Shown: positions 28,082-37,445 of the stretch, one piece after another
Layout of the letters: each line of letters opens with the position of its first letter
How positions within the stretch are numbered: the first letter of the stretch is position 1
Source: Candidatus Binatia bacterium
Lineage (GTDB): Bacteria; Desulfobacterota; Binatia; HRBIN30
Assembly: GCA_026415395.1 (NCBI GenBank)
Contig: JAOAHD010000001.1
Coordinates: 62,001-126,000, forward strand
Direction of reading: 5' to 3'
Length of the DNA: 64,000 bases
Position numbers and translations under genes: made by a program
Notes under the pieces: model-generated
What the model saw: only the letters and a program-made list of their open reading frames with translations
Database searches by the model: none
Told to the model about the DNA's origin: nothing

Positions 28082-28549
28082 CTTTCTCGCCGGCTGCTTG
28101 CAAACGCGCCTTAAACCAGCCGGGCCGCATGGATGGGCCTCAGCAGTGAACGAGCAGGAGCGGCGAAGCTTCATCCACGCGCCCCGTTTCCTGCTCTTGC
28201 GCCGTCATCGTCCCACGGAGCGGTGCGCGCATCCCCGTTCCAGCCCGAGCCGCGAGCTCCCGCAGGCTCAGGACGCGCAAAGCCTCTGCAAACCACGCTC
28301 GCAAAAACCTGCCTGCTGTAGATGCGCGCTTGGTCCCGGGCGCCCTTGCCTGCGCAAGCCCAAACGGCAGCGCATCGCTCCGGTGTAAGAACTGTTGATC
28401 TCGCCCGACAAAACGCGACGCCACTGGCCACATGTGTCGACAGTATCCAGAGCCAACCGAGAACCATGACCTTCTCACAGTCTCGCAAGAACATTTCACT
28501 TCGGACGGTAACCGTGACAGAACGGGCAGCAGTCGCAAGGTGGAAGGGA
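28082..28549. other. intergenic region between tRNA-Leu and the sigma factor gene
   Basis: No gene recognised on either strand. CCGGCTG (28090-28096) and CAGCCGG (28117-28123) can pair across a 20-base loop just behind the tRNA and may end its transcript; there is no T-run. The remainder must hold the sigma-gene promoter. Confidence 0.45.
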
Positions 28550-29177
28550 ATGAATGGCAAGCTCGATCGTGGCGCAGAATTTTCTGCTCCGCGGGGAAAA
28601 CCTGCCAACTGGGATGAATCCTTCTTGCGAGAGATTCGAGCGCAAATGCTCAAGTTCGCAAGCTTGTACTTGGCCGACCCAGATGCAGCGGAAGACGCAG
28701 TCCAGGAAGCTCTCACCGCTGCGATGGCAAACGCCTCTTCGTTTGCGGGCGGCTCTGCGTTCAAAACCTGGGTGTTCGCCATCCTCAAGAACAAGCTCGC
28801 CGATGCATTGCGCCGGCGCAGCCGCCTCGTGCAAGCAAGCGAATTGTTGCGCGAGTCCGACGAGGAAGCAGTGCGCGATTTGTTCGACGAACAAGGATAC
28901 TGGCGCGTCGAAGAACGGCCGAAATCCTGGGGTGATCCGGAACAAACGTTTTCCAACGCGGAGTTTTGGCGCGTTTTCGAGGTGTGTCTGGACCACTTGC
29001 CGGCAAGGCAAGCACGGGTGTTCATGATGCGCGAATTCTTAGAGGATGGAAAGCGAAGAGATTTGTTCGACGCTGGGGCTCAGCGTCAGCAACCTGCACG
29101 TCCTTCTCCACCGCGCGTGGCTTCGCTTGCGCGAGTGCATAGAAAATCGTTGGTTCAGTCGAGAGGAGACATGCTGA
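28550..29177 (+). pseudogene. ECF-type RNA polymerase sigma factor, frameshifted in region 4
   Basis: Small sigma-70 family factor. Region 2 is intact: MLKFASLYLADPDAAEDAVQ and FKTWVFAILKNKLADALRRR. Region 4 begins LPARQARVFMMREFLE, then the frame is lost near 29045. In the next frame the text continues MESEEICSTLGLSVSNLHV and LLHRAWLRLRECIENRWF, exactly the rest of region 4, ending at the TGA at 29175-29177. One extra base therefore breaks the gene; left uncorrected, the frame runs on into the zinc-finger gene behind it. The ATG at 28550 follows GGAAGGGA. Expected partner: the zf anti-sigma protein overlapping its stop. Confidence 0.8.
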
Positions 29178-29368
29178 ACTGTTTGGAGGCCACCCGTTTG
29201 ATGTCGGAGGGCCATGAGCGAGCCCTATCGCTGCAAGAGCGGCTGTCGCTACGCCTGCACACAGCGATGTGTGCCGGCTGCCGCAACGCGCGCGCCCAGT
29301 TTGAAGTTTTGCGAAGGGCTGCGCGCGCCTATGCCCGAGGCTACGGTGACCCTTCGCCTCACCGTTAA
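29171..29368 (+). CDS. small zinc-finger (zf-HC2-like) anti-sigma-type protein
   Basis: 65-residue protein starting at the ATG inside ATGCTGA, where it overlaps the corrected sigma stop. Seen: MLNCLEATRLMSEGHER and LSLRLHTAMCAGCRNARAQF, giving the His-x3-Cys-x2-Cys pattern of short zf-HC2 anti-sigma-like proteins that accompany this class of ECF sigma factors. No membrane segment. Likely binds the upstream sigma factor. Because of the sigma frameshift the two appear as one continuous reading frame from 28322; I treat them as separate genes. Confidence 0.75.
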   Translation: MLNCLEATRLMSEGHERALSLQERLSLRLHTAMCAGCRNARAQFEVLRRAARAYARGYGDPSPHR

Positions 29369-29761
29369 ACGCGTACCTCACGAATAAGCGCGAACCGCGC
29401 GAATTCACCTCCGGCGCAGCGAACCGCCCCTCCCTGGGCGGCCTGTCAATGCCTGCCATCAAGCCACGAGCAGAAAGTTTTGGCTCGTTCGAAGACCAGC
29501 GGTTCGACACGAGCATACGAATCTGGCGTCGAGCGATCGTGCGAGCCGTTCGGGGCTCGGCTGCCCCGAGTGCAACGGAACGCCAGAACCATAAGCGGTT
29601 CTGCGCCCCGCTGCTCCCCACTCTTTGTTTCACCCCACGAAGTGCGCGTGTTCGTACCAATTCCGGCCCCACGCGCAATTCACATTCCCGACACTGTAAG
29701 GAACCGAGGTTCGGTGCCGACCAACCGTACGAACGCACTACTTCAAGAGGAGAACCTTTCC
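29369..29761. other. intergenic region upstream of arsS
   Basis: About 390 bases. Open frames on both strands lack any recognisable domain. It should contain the promoter of the arsenosugar cluster; I see no clear ArsR-type palindrome. Confidence 0.45.
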
Positions 29762-30748
29762 ATGCACAACACCGCTCCGTTGCTCGCAAGCACGGACTTT
29801 CCTCCGCTCCACCGCGCGCGCCTGGCGACGTTGCAAGTCAACCTCGGCTACCGCTGTAACCAGTCTTGCGTACACTGCCACCTGAACACCGGGCCCCAGC
29901 GCAAAGAGATGATGGACATGCGTACACTCGCGCTGATTCCGCGCGTGCTGGCCGCTCGCCACATCGCAATCTTGGATTTGACCGGGGGTGCACCTGAGCT
30001 GCACCCCGGCTTTCGCGACCTGGTAATGGCGGCGCGACACCTCGGTGTCCATGCCATCGATCGATGCAACCTCACCGTGCTACTGGAACCTGGGCAGGAG
30101 GATCTGGACGCATTTCTCGCCACCCACCAGGTCGAGGTGGTCGCCTCGCTCCCTTGCTACAACCCTGAGAACGTCGAGCGCCAGCGCGGCAAAGGGGTGT
30201 TCGAAAAAAGCATTGCCGCCCTGAAAACGCTGAACGCGCTGGGCTACGGAATGCCCAACTCGCCCCTCAAGCTCAACCTCGTTTATAATCCCGCCGGAGC
30301 CACCTTACCTCCGCCGCAGGCCCAGCTCGAGGCCGATTACAAGCGTTCACTGTACGAACGCTTCGGTATCGTGTTCCGCCGCCTCTACACCCTGACGAAC
30401 ATGCCCATCAACCGCTTTGGCTCGTGGCTGGTCTCGCGCGGGGAGTTTGCCTCGTACATGCGGTTGCTGAAAACGAACTTTTCCCCCGATCTCCTCAAGC
30501 ACGTCATGTGCCGCACGCTCATTAGCGTCGATTGGCAAGGCCGCTTGTACGACTGTGACTTCAACCAGCAACTCGGCCTGCCGCTCGGGGGCAACGCTGT
30601 GCGCCCGCATCTCCGCGACCTGTTGACCAATGACTTTACGGGCGCGCCCCTTGCCGTTGCTGATCATTGCTATGGCTGCACCGCTGGGCAAGGGAGCAGT
30701 TACGGTGGCGCTCTAGTTTCCGACGATACAGCGAGGGCAGCTCGATGA
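29762..30748 (+). CDS. arsS: arsenosugar biosynthesis radical SAM protein ArsS
   Basis: Radical S-adenosylmethionine enzyme, 328 residues, of the family proposed to add the 5'-deoxyadenosyl group to methylated arsenic on the way to arsenosugars. The Fe-S motif CNQSCVHC is at about residues 36-43, followed by LDLTGGAPELHPGF; the C-terminal DUF3641-type half has CRTLISVDWQGRLYDCDFNQ and HCYGCTAGQGSSYGGAL with several cysteines. The ATG at 29762 follows GAGGAG. Its stop overlaps the next start as ATGA. This gene is intact while most of the cluster behind it is damaged. Confidence 0.92.
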   Translation: MHNTAPLLASTDFPPLHRARLATLQVNLGYRCNQSCVHCHLNTGPQRKEMMDMRTLALIPRVLAARHIAILDLTGGAPELHPGFRDLVMAARHLGVHAIDRCNLTVLLEPGQEDLDAFLATHQVEVVASLPCYNPENVERQRGKGVFEKSIAALKTLNALGYGMPNSPLKLNLVYNPAGATLPPPQAQLEADYKRSLYERFGIVFRRLYTLTNMPINRFGSWLVSRGEFASYMRLLKTNFSPDLLKHVMCRTLISVDWQGRLYDCDFNQQLGLPLGGNAVRPHLRDLLTNDFTGAPLAVADHCYGCTAGQGSSYGGALVSDDTARAAR

Positions 30749-32902
30749 ATAAACGCTTCATCGTTGCCGCCGCCGTGCTCCTCGTTGTCGTGGGATTTCT
30801 TGCCGCCGGGGGCCCGAAATGCTCACCCTCAACTCGGTGCAAGTGCACATGGAGCGATGGTCGAGCTGGCGCCACACCTATCCCTGGACAGCATCGGCAG
30901 TGTTCTTCGTGGTGTACGTGGGCACCACCGGGCTCTCCCTGCCCGGAGCTGCAGTGCTCACTTTAGTCGCCGGTGCCCTTTTCGGACTGCTTTGGGGGAC
31001 CATCTTGGTGTCGTTTGCATCCAGCTTGGGCGCACTGCTCGCCTTCTGGCTTTCACGCTACGTCCTGCGCGACTGGGTGCGTGCTCGGTTCGGGGATCGA
31101 CTTCGCACCGTCGACGCCGGCATTCAGAAAGAAGGGCCTTGGTACTTATTTGCCGCGCGTGTCGTACCCATCTTGCCCTTCTTCTTGATTAATCTCCTTC
31201 TAGGCCTCACCCGGATGCGCGCCGGAACCTTTTACTGGGTCAGCCAACTCGGCATGCTGCCTGGAACCTTGGTGTATGTGAATGCCGGCAGGGAACTCGC
31301 CAAGCTATCCAGCACTAGCGACATCCTCTCGGTGCGACTGCTTGCTGCCTTTGCGCTGTTAGCCCTCTTTCCAATCGTAGCACGCGCAAGCGTGGCCAGG
31401 GTTGAGCGGCGTAGGATTTATGCCCGGTGGACCCGACCCCCCCGTTTCGACCGCAACCTGATTGTGATCGGCGCCGGTGCCGCCGGGTTGGTGGCCGCGT
31501 ACGTGGGCGCAGCGGTAAAGGCCAAAGTGACCCTCATCGAGGGGAACAAAATGGGCGGCGATTGCCTCAACTACGGCTGCATTCCCAGCAAGGCGATCAT
31601 TGCCATCAGCCGTTTAGCTGCCAGAACAATGGAAGCACATCGCAAAGGCCTCATTTCGGCACCGCCGCACTTCGTCTTCCGCGCCGTCATGCAGCACGTC
31701 CAGCAAGCAATTTGCAAGGTCGCACCGCATGACAGTGTGGAGCGCTACCAGGGGCTCGGCGTGGACGTGCGGCTGGGGCACGCGCGACTTCTGGACCCGT
31801 GGACCGTGGAGATCACCACAGCCGATGGCAAGCGCGAGCAACTCACGTCACGCGCTATTGTCCTCGCCACCGGTGCGCGACCGTTCGTGCCCGAGCTCCC
31901 AGGCTTGAGCGAAGTGCGATATTTGACCTCCGAGACACTTTGGCAGCGCTTAGCAGAGCTCGACGAACCTCCTCGACGATTCGTGGTCATTGGCGGCGGC
32001 CCGATTGGCTGCGAGCTGTCACAAGCCTTGGCTCGCCTGGGCTCGCAAGTCACACTGGAGGAAGTCGCGGAGCGAATCATGCTCCGAGAGGATCCTGAAG
32101 TTTCCGACTTCGTCCGCACCCGCTTAGAAAGCGATGGCGTGAGAATTTTTGTTCGGCACCGCGCCGTTGCGCTCAAGCGCGGCACCGACGCGAACTGGCT
32201 CCTCGTGCGATCCCCGACGGAGAGCAGGAGTTCGCGTTCGACGCGATCCTGTTCGCTATTGGTCGCCGGCCCCGACTCGAAGGATACGGTCTCGAAGAGC
32301 TCGGCATCGAAACCAAGCGCTTCGTTGTGACCAACCAGTACCTCGAGACCATCTACCCGAACATCTACGCGGCCGGCGACATCACGGGACTGTATCAGCT
32401 CACCCACGCCGCCAGCTATCAAGGTTCGGTTGCCGCCGCCATTGCACTGTTTGGTCGGTTCAAACGACTCAAGGTGGACTACTCGGCCTTGCCTTGGGTC
32501 ACCTTTGTCGACCCAGAAGTTGCGCGGGTGGGGCTCAGCGAGACCAAGGCTAGGGAGCAGGGCATTTCCCATGAGGTCAGTCGTTACCCCACCGAGGAAC
32601 TCGATCGTGCCATTGCGGAAGGTGAAACCGCTGGGTTCGTTAAAGTCCTCACCGTGCCGAAACGAGACCGTATTCTCGGGGTCACCATCGTGGCCGCTCA
32701 CGCCGGGGAAATGTTGGCAGAGTTCGTCCTGGCGATGAAACACGGGCTCGGCCTCGGCAAAATCCTCGGCACCGTTCACTCTTATCCGACGTGGGCAGAC
32801 GCGAACAAACAAGCCGCGGGAACATGGCGGCGAGCCCATACTCCGGAACGCGTGCTTGCTTGGTTCGCCCGATATCACGCCTGGATGCGAGGTGCGGCGT
32901 GA
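30745..32902 (+). pseudogene. TVP38/TMEM64 (VTT) domain fused to FAD-dependent pyridine-nucleotide-disulfide oxidoreductase, two frameshifts
   Basis: Corrected product of about 718 residues. N-terminus MNKRFIVAAAVLLVVVGFL opens the first TM helix; a G5 run near 30806 shifts the frame into the VTT membrane domain (LSLPGAAVLTLVAGALFG, FAARVVPILPFFLINLLLG). The second half is a mercuric-reductase/lipoamide-dehydrogenase-like flavoprotein: LIVIGAGAAGLVAAYVGAAV, the redox motif GGDCLNYGCIPSKA, and FVVIGGGPIGCELSQALARL. A second shift near 32212 (CCCC run) leads to FAFDAILFAIGRRPRLEGYG, IYAAGDIT and the dimerisation domain ending at 32902. Such bifunctional fusions are known. The ATGA overlap with arsS and GTGA overlap with the next gene show it belongs to this operon. 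Uncorrected, the longest piece is 30819-32330. Confidence 0.75.
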
Positions 32903-33670
32903 GCTCCGTTGTTCTCAGGCGCACAAGCGCAACGGGTCGGGTCGCCATAATGGCCGCGATGGTGCTCACCGCACCTCCTTTGATGGCAGATTTCGATCAT
33001 TCTGCGTGGGACCGCTTACTGCGCCGCTACGTACATTGGATCGACGACGGCCACGCCACTGCTGTGGATTACTCGGGCTTGCAGGCAGAAAGCCATGCCC
33101 TCGATGGATACTTGAACCAGCTTTCGGCCGTCGATCAGACAACCTTCGACGGCTGGCCGAAAAGCGAGCAATTGGCCTTCCTCATCAATGCGTACAACGC
33201 CTTCACCTTCTCCTTGGCGGCAACCCTTCGTTCCGTTGCTCGGCGCCACGCGTTCGCTCGACGATATCGAACACGGCCTCATTCGTGGATCTAGGCACTA
33301 CGGAGACCCACGCGTTCACTTCGCCGTCAACTGTGCCAGCATCGGATGCCCGGCATTGCGCCCGGAAGCTTACGTCCGAAAGCAACTCGACTCGCAGCTA
33401 GAAGATCAAGCCCACCGCTCTCTCGGTGATCGGCGCCGCAACCGTCTCGACGGGCAGGTGCTGATCGTCTCGCCTATTTTCAAATGGTACCGCGAAGATT
33501 TCGAAACGGGTTGGCGCGGCGCTTACTCCCTGCCCGTCTTCCTCGCGCTTTATGCGGCCGACCTCGGCCTTGGTGCCACCGAAACCGAGGCCCTGCGCAG
33601 CGGCCGGCCTCGCGTTGGGTTCGATGATTACAATTGGCGACTCAATGATCTCCGGAGGCCAGGGCAATGA
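32899..33670 (+). pseudogene. DUF547 protein, frameshifted and internally deleted
   Basis: Exported DUF547-family protein. The GTG at 32899 overlaps the previous stop (GTGA) and starts a signal peptide (VAIMAAMVLTAPPLMA). The conserved first half DHSAWDRLLRRYVH and KSEQLAFLINAYNAFTF is followed at about 33200 by a frame change to PWRQPFVPLLGATRSLDDIE, then HFAVNCASIGCPALRPEAY and LIVSPIFKWYREDFE. Between FLINAYNAF and PWRQPF the family normally has roughly 20-30 more residues, so DNA appears to be lost as well as the frame. DUF547 proteins often occur in arsenosugar clusters; their biochemical role is unknown. Confidence 0.7.
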
Positions 33671-34340
33671 AACTCTCGATTATTGTTCCCATGCTCAACG
33701 AAGCGGCAGAGTTACCGACTCTCCTACCACATTTAAAATTCTGGGAGGCTAAGGGCTGCGAGATCATCCTTGTAGACGGCGGGAGCCATGATGGTTCGGC
33801 GCAGTTGGCAAAGGCGGCCGGCTCTGAGGTCGTACGGTCCGCCCGCGGGCGCGCCCGGCAGATGAACGCCGGCGCCCGCCACGCCAGCGGGGATGTGTAC
33901 GTATTTCTCCACGCCGATACCCGCCTACCCGTGGATGCGGTAGACGCGATTCGGAAGGGCTTGCGTGCCACCGGTTATGGCTGGGGCCGCTTCGACGTGC
34001 ACGTGCGCGGCAACAGCCGTTGGTTTGCGGTGATCGCTTTCTTAATGAACTGGCGCTCGCGGCTAACGGGCATTGCCACCGGGGACCAGGCGATATTTGT
34101 TCGCAAGGTCGTGTTCTGGGATTGCGGCGGGTTTCCGGACCAGCCGCTGATGGAAGACATTCAAATGTCCCGCCGCCTCAAGCGCTACAGTCCTCCGCTC
34201 TGTCTGCGCACGCGTGCAACGACTTCCGGGCGCCGCTGGGAGGCTTGGGGGTTTGGCGAACGATTCTCCTCATGTGGTCCTTGCGCTTGCGCTACTGGCT
34301 CGGAACACCAGCGGAAAAACTTGCGGACGCTTATCGATGA
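33667..34340 (+). pseudogene. TIGR04283-type arsenosugar biosynthesis glycosyltransferase, frameshifted near the C-terminus
   Basis: Family 2 glycosyltransferase: LSIIVPMLNEAAELPTLLP, IILVDGGSHDGSAQLA, RARQMNAGARHASGDVYVFL (donor-site HAD follows), GIATGDQAIFVRK and QPLMEDIQMSRRLKRYS. After SGRRWEA the frame is broken near 34245 at a G5 run; the next frame supplies GVWRTILLMWSLRLRYWLG and a stop at 34338-34340, which overlaps the next gene's ATG. Without correction the frame runs to 34542 inside the neighbour. The TIGR04283 assignment rests on sequence style and on its pairing with the TIGR04282-type gene, arsS and arsM. Confidence 0.72.
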
Positions 34341-35005
34341 TGCCGTGTCGGATCGTAATTTTTGCCAAAGCCCCGATGCCTGGGAAGTTAAAAACGCGGC
34401 TCATTCCAGTCCTTGGCCCAGCCGGGGCAGCCCGCTTAGCCCACTGGATGTTGATCCACACCGTGCGCCAAGCGCTGGCTGCCCGCCTTGGAGCCGTGGA
34501 ACTTTGCGTGGCTCCCTCGCCGAGCGACCCGGCGTGGTCTGACGCACTTCCGCGCACCCTTGCTGCTACCGTGAGCTGGGAGGATCAAGGCACGGGCAAC
34601 CTGGGAGACAAACTTGCACGCGCGGCGGCGCGGGTGACTTCGGCGGGGCAAGTTGCGCTTCTTGTCGGCAGCGACTGCCCCGCACTGACAGCGCTGCATC
34701 TGCGCCAAGCGGCTCGCCTCATGATCGGCCGCGACGCTGTGCTCGTCCCGAGCTGCGACGGCGGTTACGTACTCCTCGGGCTCCAACGCACCCACCCGAG
34801 CGTGTTTGCCGACATTGCCTGGAGCACGCCTTCCGTCGCCAAAGAAACCCGCGCGCGTCTTACTGCGCTCGGCTGGCGGTGGGTGGAGCTGCCTCCGTTG
34901 CCAGACATCGACGAACCTAAGAATCTCGTTGCCGTACCGAGCTCGTGGATTGCGCGCGCAGCCCGAACCCAGGATTCCTCCCCCGCTCGACCGCGCGTTT
35001 CCTGA
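34337..35005 (+). CDS. TIGR04282-type arsenosugar biosynthesis glycosyltransferase (DUF2064)
   Basis: 222-residue nucleotidyl/glycosyltransferase-fold protein: RIVIFAKAPMPGKLKTRLIP (the signature of this family), LLVGSDCPALTALHLRQA and LVPSCDGGYVLLGLQ. The ATG at 34337 overlaps the corrected stop of the TIGR04283 gene (ATGA). Catalytic role in arsenosugar synthesis is inferred from consistent co-occurrence with arsM/arsS, not from biochemistry. The gene is intact. Confidence 0.88.
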   Translation: MMPCRIVIFAKAPMPGKLKTRLIPVLGPAGAARLAHWMLIHTVRQALAARLGAVELCVAPSPSDPAWSDALPRTLAATVSWEDQGTGNLGDKLARAAARVTSAGQVALLVGSDCPALTALHLRQAARLMIGRDAVLVPSCDGGYVLLGLQRTHPSVFADIAWSTPSVAKETRARLTALGWRWVELPPLPDIDEPKNLVAVPSSWIARAARTQDSSPARPRVS

Positions 35006-35255
35006 GAGCAGCAAAGTCCACGGGGTTGCACCTCGTGACGGCCCAAAGCGTGATGCTTTAAGCCCGTTCCGCACGGCGAGCAGGTAGGGGCACGAGCGCA
35101 GTGGCCTCGGCTTGCTCACAGCCTGCGCTGCCTTTCGTGGGAAAGCGGCCACGTGCCCTCAGGGGCTGATTCGCAGCTCGTCAAGCCGTGCTCTGTGTAA
35201 GAACCAGTCCAGGCCCCCGACAATACCCGCGGAAACCATCCCACGGAGACCGGTG

Positions 35256-36086
35256 ATGCGAACCATCCACGATCAAGTTCGAGAATACTACGGCCAGCGC
35301 CTTAAGCATTCGCGTGAACTCAAGACCAATGCCTGTTGCGACAGCAGCCAACAACCTCCCTGGCTCAAGCCATACCTGGCTCGCATCCACCCCGAAGTGA
35401 TCGAGCGCTACTATGGCTGCGGGCTCGTGTGTCCTCCGCTGCTCGAAGGCTGCCGCGTGCTGGATCTCGGGTGCGGCGCTGGCCGCGACGTCTACTTGCT
35501 CGCGCAACTCGTCGGTGCGCGAGGAGAAGTGGTGGGCGTGGACATGACCCCAGAACAGCTTACCGTGGCCCGGCGCCATCAAGCCTGGCATGCCGACCGC
35601 TTTGGCTTCCAGAATACTTCGTTTGTGGAAGGCTACATCGAAGAGCTCGATACGCTGGGACTCGAGCCCGCGAGCTTCGACGTGATCGTGTCCAACTGCG
35701 TCATTAACCTTTTTCCCGACAAGGCGGCCGTTCTGAAGGGTGCGCGGCACCTGCTCAAACCCGGGGGCGAGCTGTATTTCGCCGACATTTACGCGGACCG
35801 ACGCTTACCGCAGGACCTGCGGGAAGACCCCGTGCTTTACGCTGAGTGCCTCGAAGGCGCGCTGTACTGGAACGATTTTCTCAGGCTCGCTCGAGCAACC
35901 GGATTTGCGGACCCCCGTTTAGTGAAAGACCGGCCGCTCGTTCTAACCGACTCGGAATTGGCCGCGCGAGTCGTCAATATCAACTTCCGTTCCGCCACCT
36001 TTCGCTTGTTCCACATCGACACGGTGGAGGATGCGTGCGAGGACTACCGGCAAGCAGTGATTTACCGCGGCACGGTGCCCGAGTAA
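35256..36086 (+). CDS. arsM: arsenite methyltransferase ArsM, cut short by an in-frame TAA
   Basis: SAM-dependent methyltransferase for As(III). Intact: the N-terminal Cys pair in TNACCDSSQQPP (Cys27/28), the SAM site RVLDLGCGAGRDVYLLAQLV, DMTPEQLTVARRHQ and the SNCVINL cysteine. The frame stops at TAA (36084-36086) after GTVPE, giving 276 residues. Beyond it, in the same frame and without a shift, the family C-terminus continues (PKRFILNKQHVIEVGRVFPV, CGNTYRILFHSRF, HYGLFPGC) to a TGA at 36294-36296. The VCGNT cysteine, equivalent to the third As-binding Cys, is therefore lost. A CAA-to-TAA change would explain it. The ATG at 35256 has GGAG nine bases upstream. Confidence 0.88.
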   Translation: MRTIHDQVREYYGQRLKHSRELKTNACCDSSQQPPWLKPYLARIHPEVIERYYGCGLVCPPLLEGCRVLDLGCGAGRDVYLLAQLVGARGEVVGVDMTPEQLTVARRHQAWHADRFGFQNTSFVEGYIEELDTLGLEPASFDVIVSNCVINLFPDKAAVLKGARHLLKPGGELYFADIYADRRLPQDLREDPVLYAECLEGALYWNDFLRLARATGFADPRLVKDRPLVLTDSELAARVVNINFRSATFRLFHIDTVEDACEDYRQAVIYRGTVPE

Positions 36087-36339
36087 CCCAAGCGATTTAT
36101 CTTAAATAAGCAGCACGTCATCGAGGTCGGGCGCGTATTTCCGGTTTGCGGAAACACCTACCGGATACTGTTTCACTCTCGTTTTCGATCGCACTTCGAG
36201 TTTGTTGGAGATTTCTCTCGCCATTACGGTCTCTTTCCGGGATGCGCGAGCCCCGGCTTCAGCTCAGTCGCGTCCTCTGCCTCCACCTGCTGCTGAGCAT
36301 CTTCCGCCGCTGAACATCGACCCCATCTGAGCATCGACG

Positions 36340-37445
36340 ATGGAGACCGCCCTCGCTCTCGCTCTCGCCGCTCCCTTGCTCCTCGCATTCGCCAACGGGG
36401 GCGAACGATCTCATGAAGGCGTTTGCCACCGTTTGGGGCGCGGGAGCCGCGCGCTACGCCAACGCTTTGCTGTTGGCGACTGCTGCAACGGTGTTAGGTG
36501 CCGTGAGTGCCGTGGCTATTGCACCCGGGCTGGTTGCGCCATTCTCGGGGCATGCGCTGCTTCCCGAAGCTGTCGTCGCACAGTCCGGCTTTCCCGCCTG
36601 CGTCGGTTTTGCCGCATGCCTCGTGGTTTTGCTCGCCAGCCGTTTGGGATGGCCAGTATCCACCACGCACGCGCTCGTGGGAGGCCTTTTAGGCACAACC
36701 TTGGCCAGCGGGGTAGGGGCGGATGTTCCCACCTTTTGAGGAACGGTTCTGCTGCCCATGTTCTTCAGCCCCATCGTTGCGGCCGTGCTGAGCCACACTG
36801 TGACTCGCTACCTTCGCCACTGGACCGGCACGCGTGCTTTTGCGTGTGCATCATGGTGGAGGAAGCAAACACACTAGCGTCGGAGGGCGTGTTGGTGCGT
36901 CGGCTCGCGCTCCCTCGCCTGCTGGTGGCTCACTCCGCGGTGTGCGGAGAGAGCAAGCCAGCAACAGCCTGGAAGTCCCCCGCGAGTATGCAGCACCTGC
37001 ATATCCTATCGGCGGCGAGTATTGCCTTCGCCCGCAGCGTCAATGACGCCCCTAAGCTTGCCGCTCTCGTTCTAGCCTCGGGTGCGTGGCAAGCAGACGT
37101 CCGCACGGCCTTTGTGGGAATTGCCCTAGCGATGACGCCGGCGGCCTGTTTTTTGCGCGACCGGTGGCCGACACCCTCGGCTTTGGCCTGAGCAAGCTCA
37201 GCCGCCCTTCTGGATTGGCGGCGAACTTGACCACCGCATTCGTGGTTTTGATTGCCAGCGTACTGGGTTTGCCAGTCTCGACCACGCACGTGCTGGTGGG
37301 AGCAATCATCAGCGCGGGCGCAAGCGAGCGGCAGATTTTCAGGCAAGGCACAACCCAAGTGCTGTTTGCTTGGCTCATCACCGTTCCAGCGGCAGTGTTC
37401 TTCGCCTGGGCTCTGGCCCTCTCCCTTCTTCCGGCACTCCGCTAG
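36340..37445 (+). pseudogene. PiT-family inorganic phosphate transporter, multiply disrupted
   Basis: Remains of a phosphate-permease (PiT) gene. The N-terminal motif should read FANGANDLMKAFATVWG; a G5 run near 36405 breaks it. The first repeat then follows (GWPVSTTHALVGGLLGTTLA), an in-frame TGA occurs at 36737-36739 before GTVLLPMFFSPIVAAVL, the frame changes again near 36840, and the second repeat (FARSVNDAPKLAALVLASG) is separated by another shift near 37140 from LGLPVSTTHVLVGAIISAG and the C-terminus at 37445. Phosphate carriers also admit arsenate, so its place behind arsM fits an arsenic-related locus. At least four lesions make it non-functional as written. Confidence 0.8.

Noticed and set aside
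28322-29368. A true sigma/anti-sigma fusion protein of 348 residues
   Set aside because: The correct region 4 is present in the neighbouring frame and the partner has its own ATG; the fusion is the result of one extra base.
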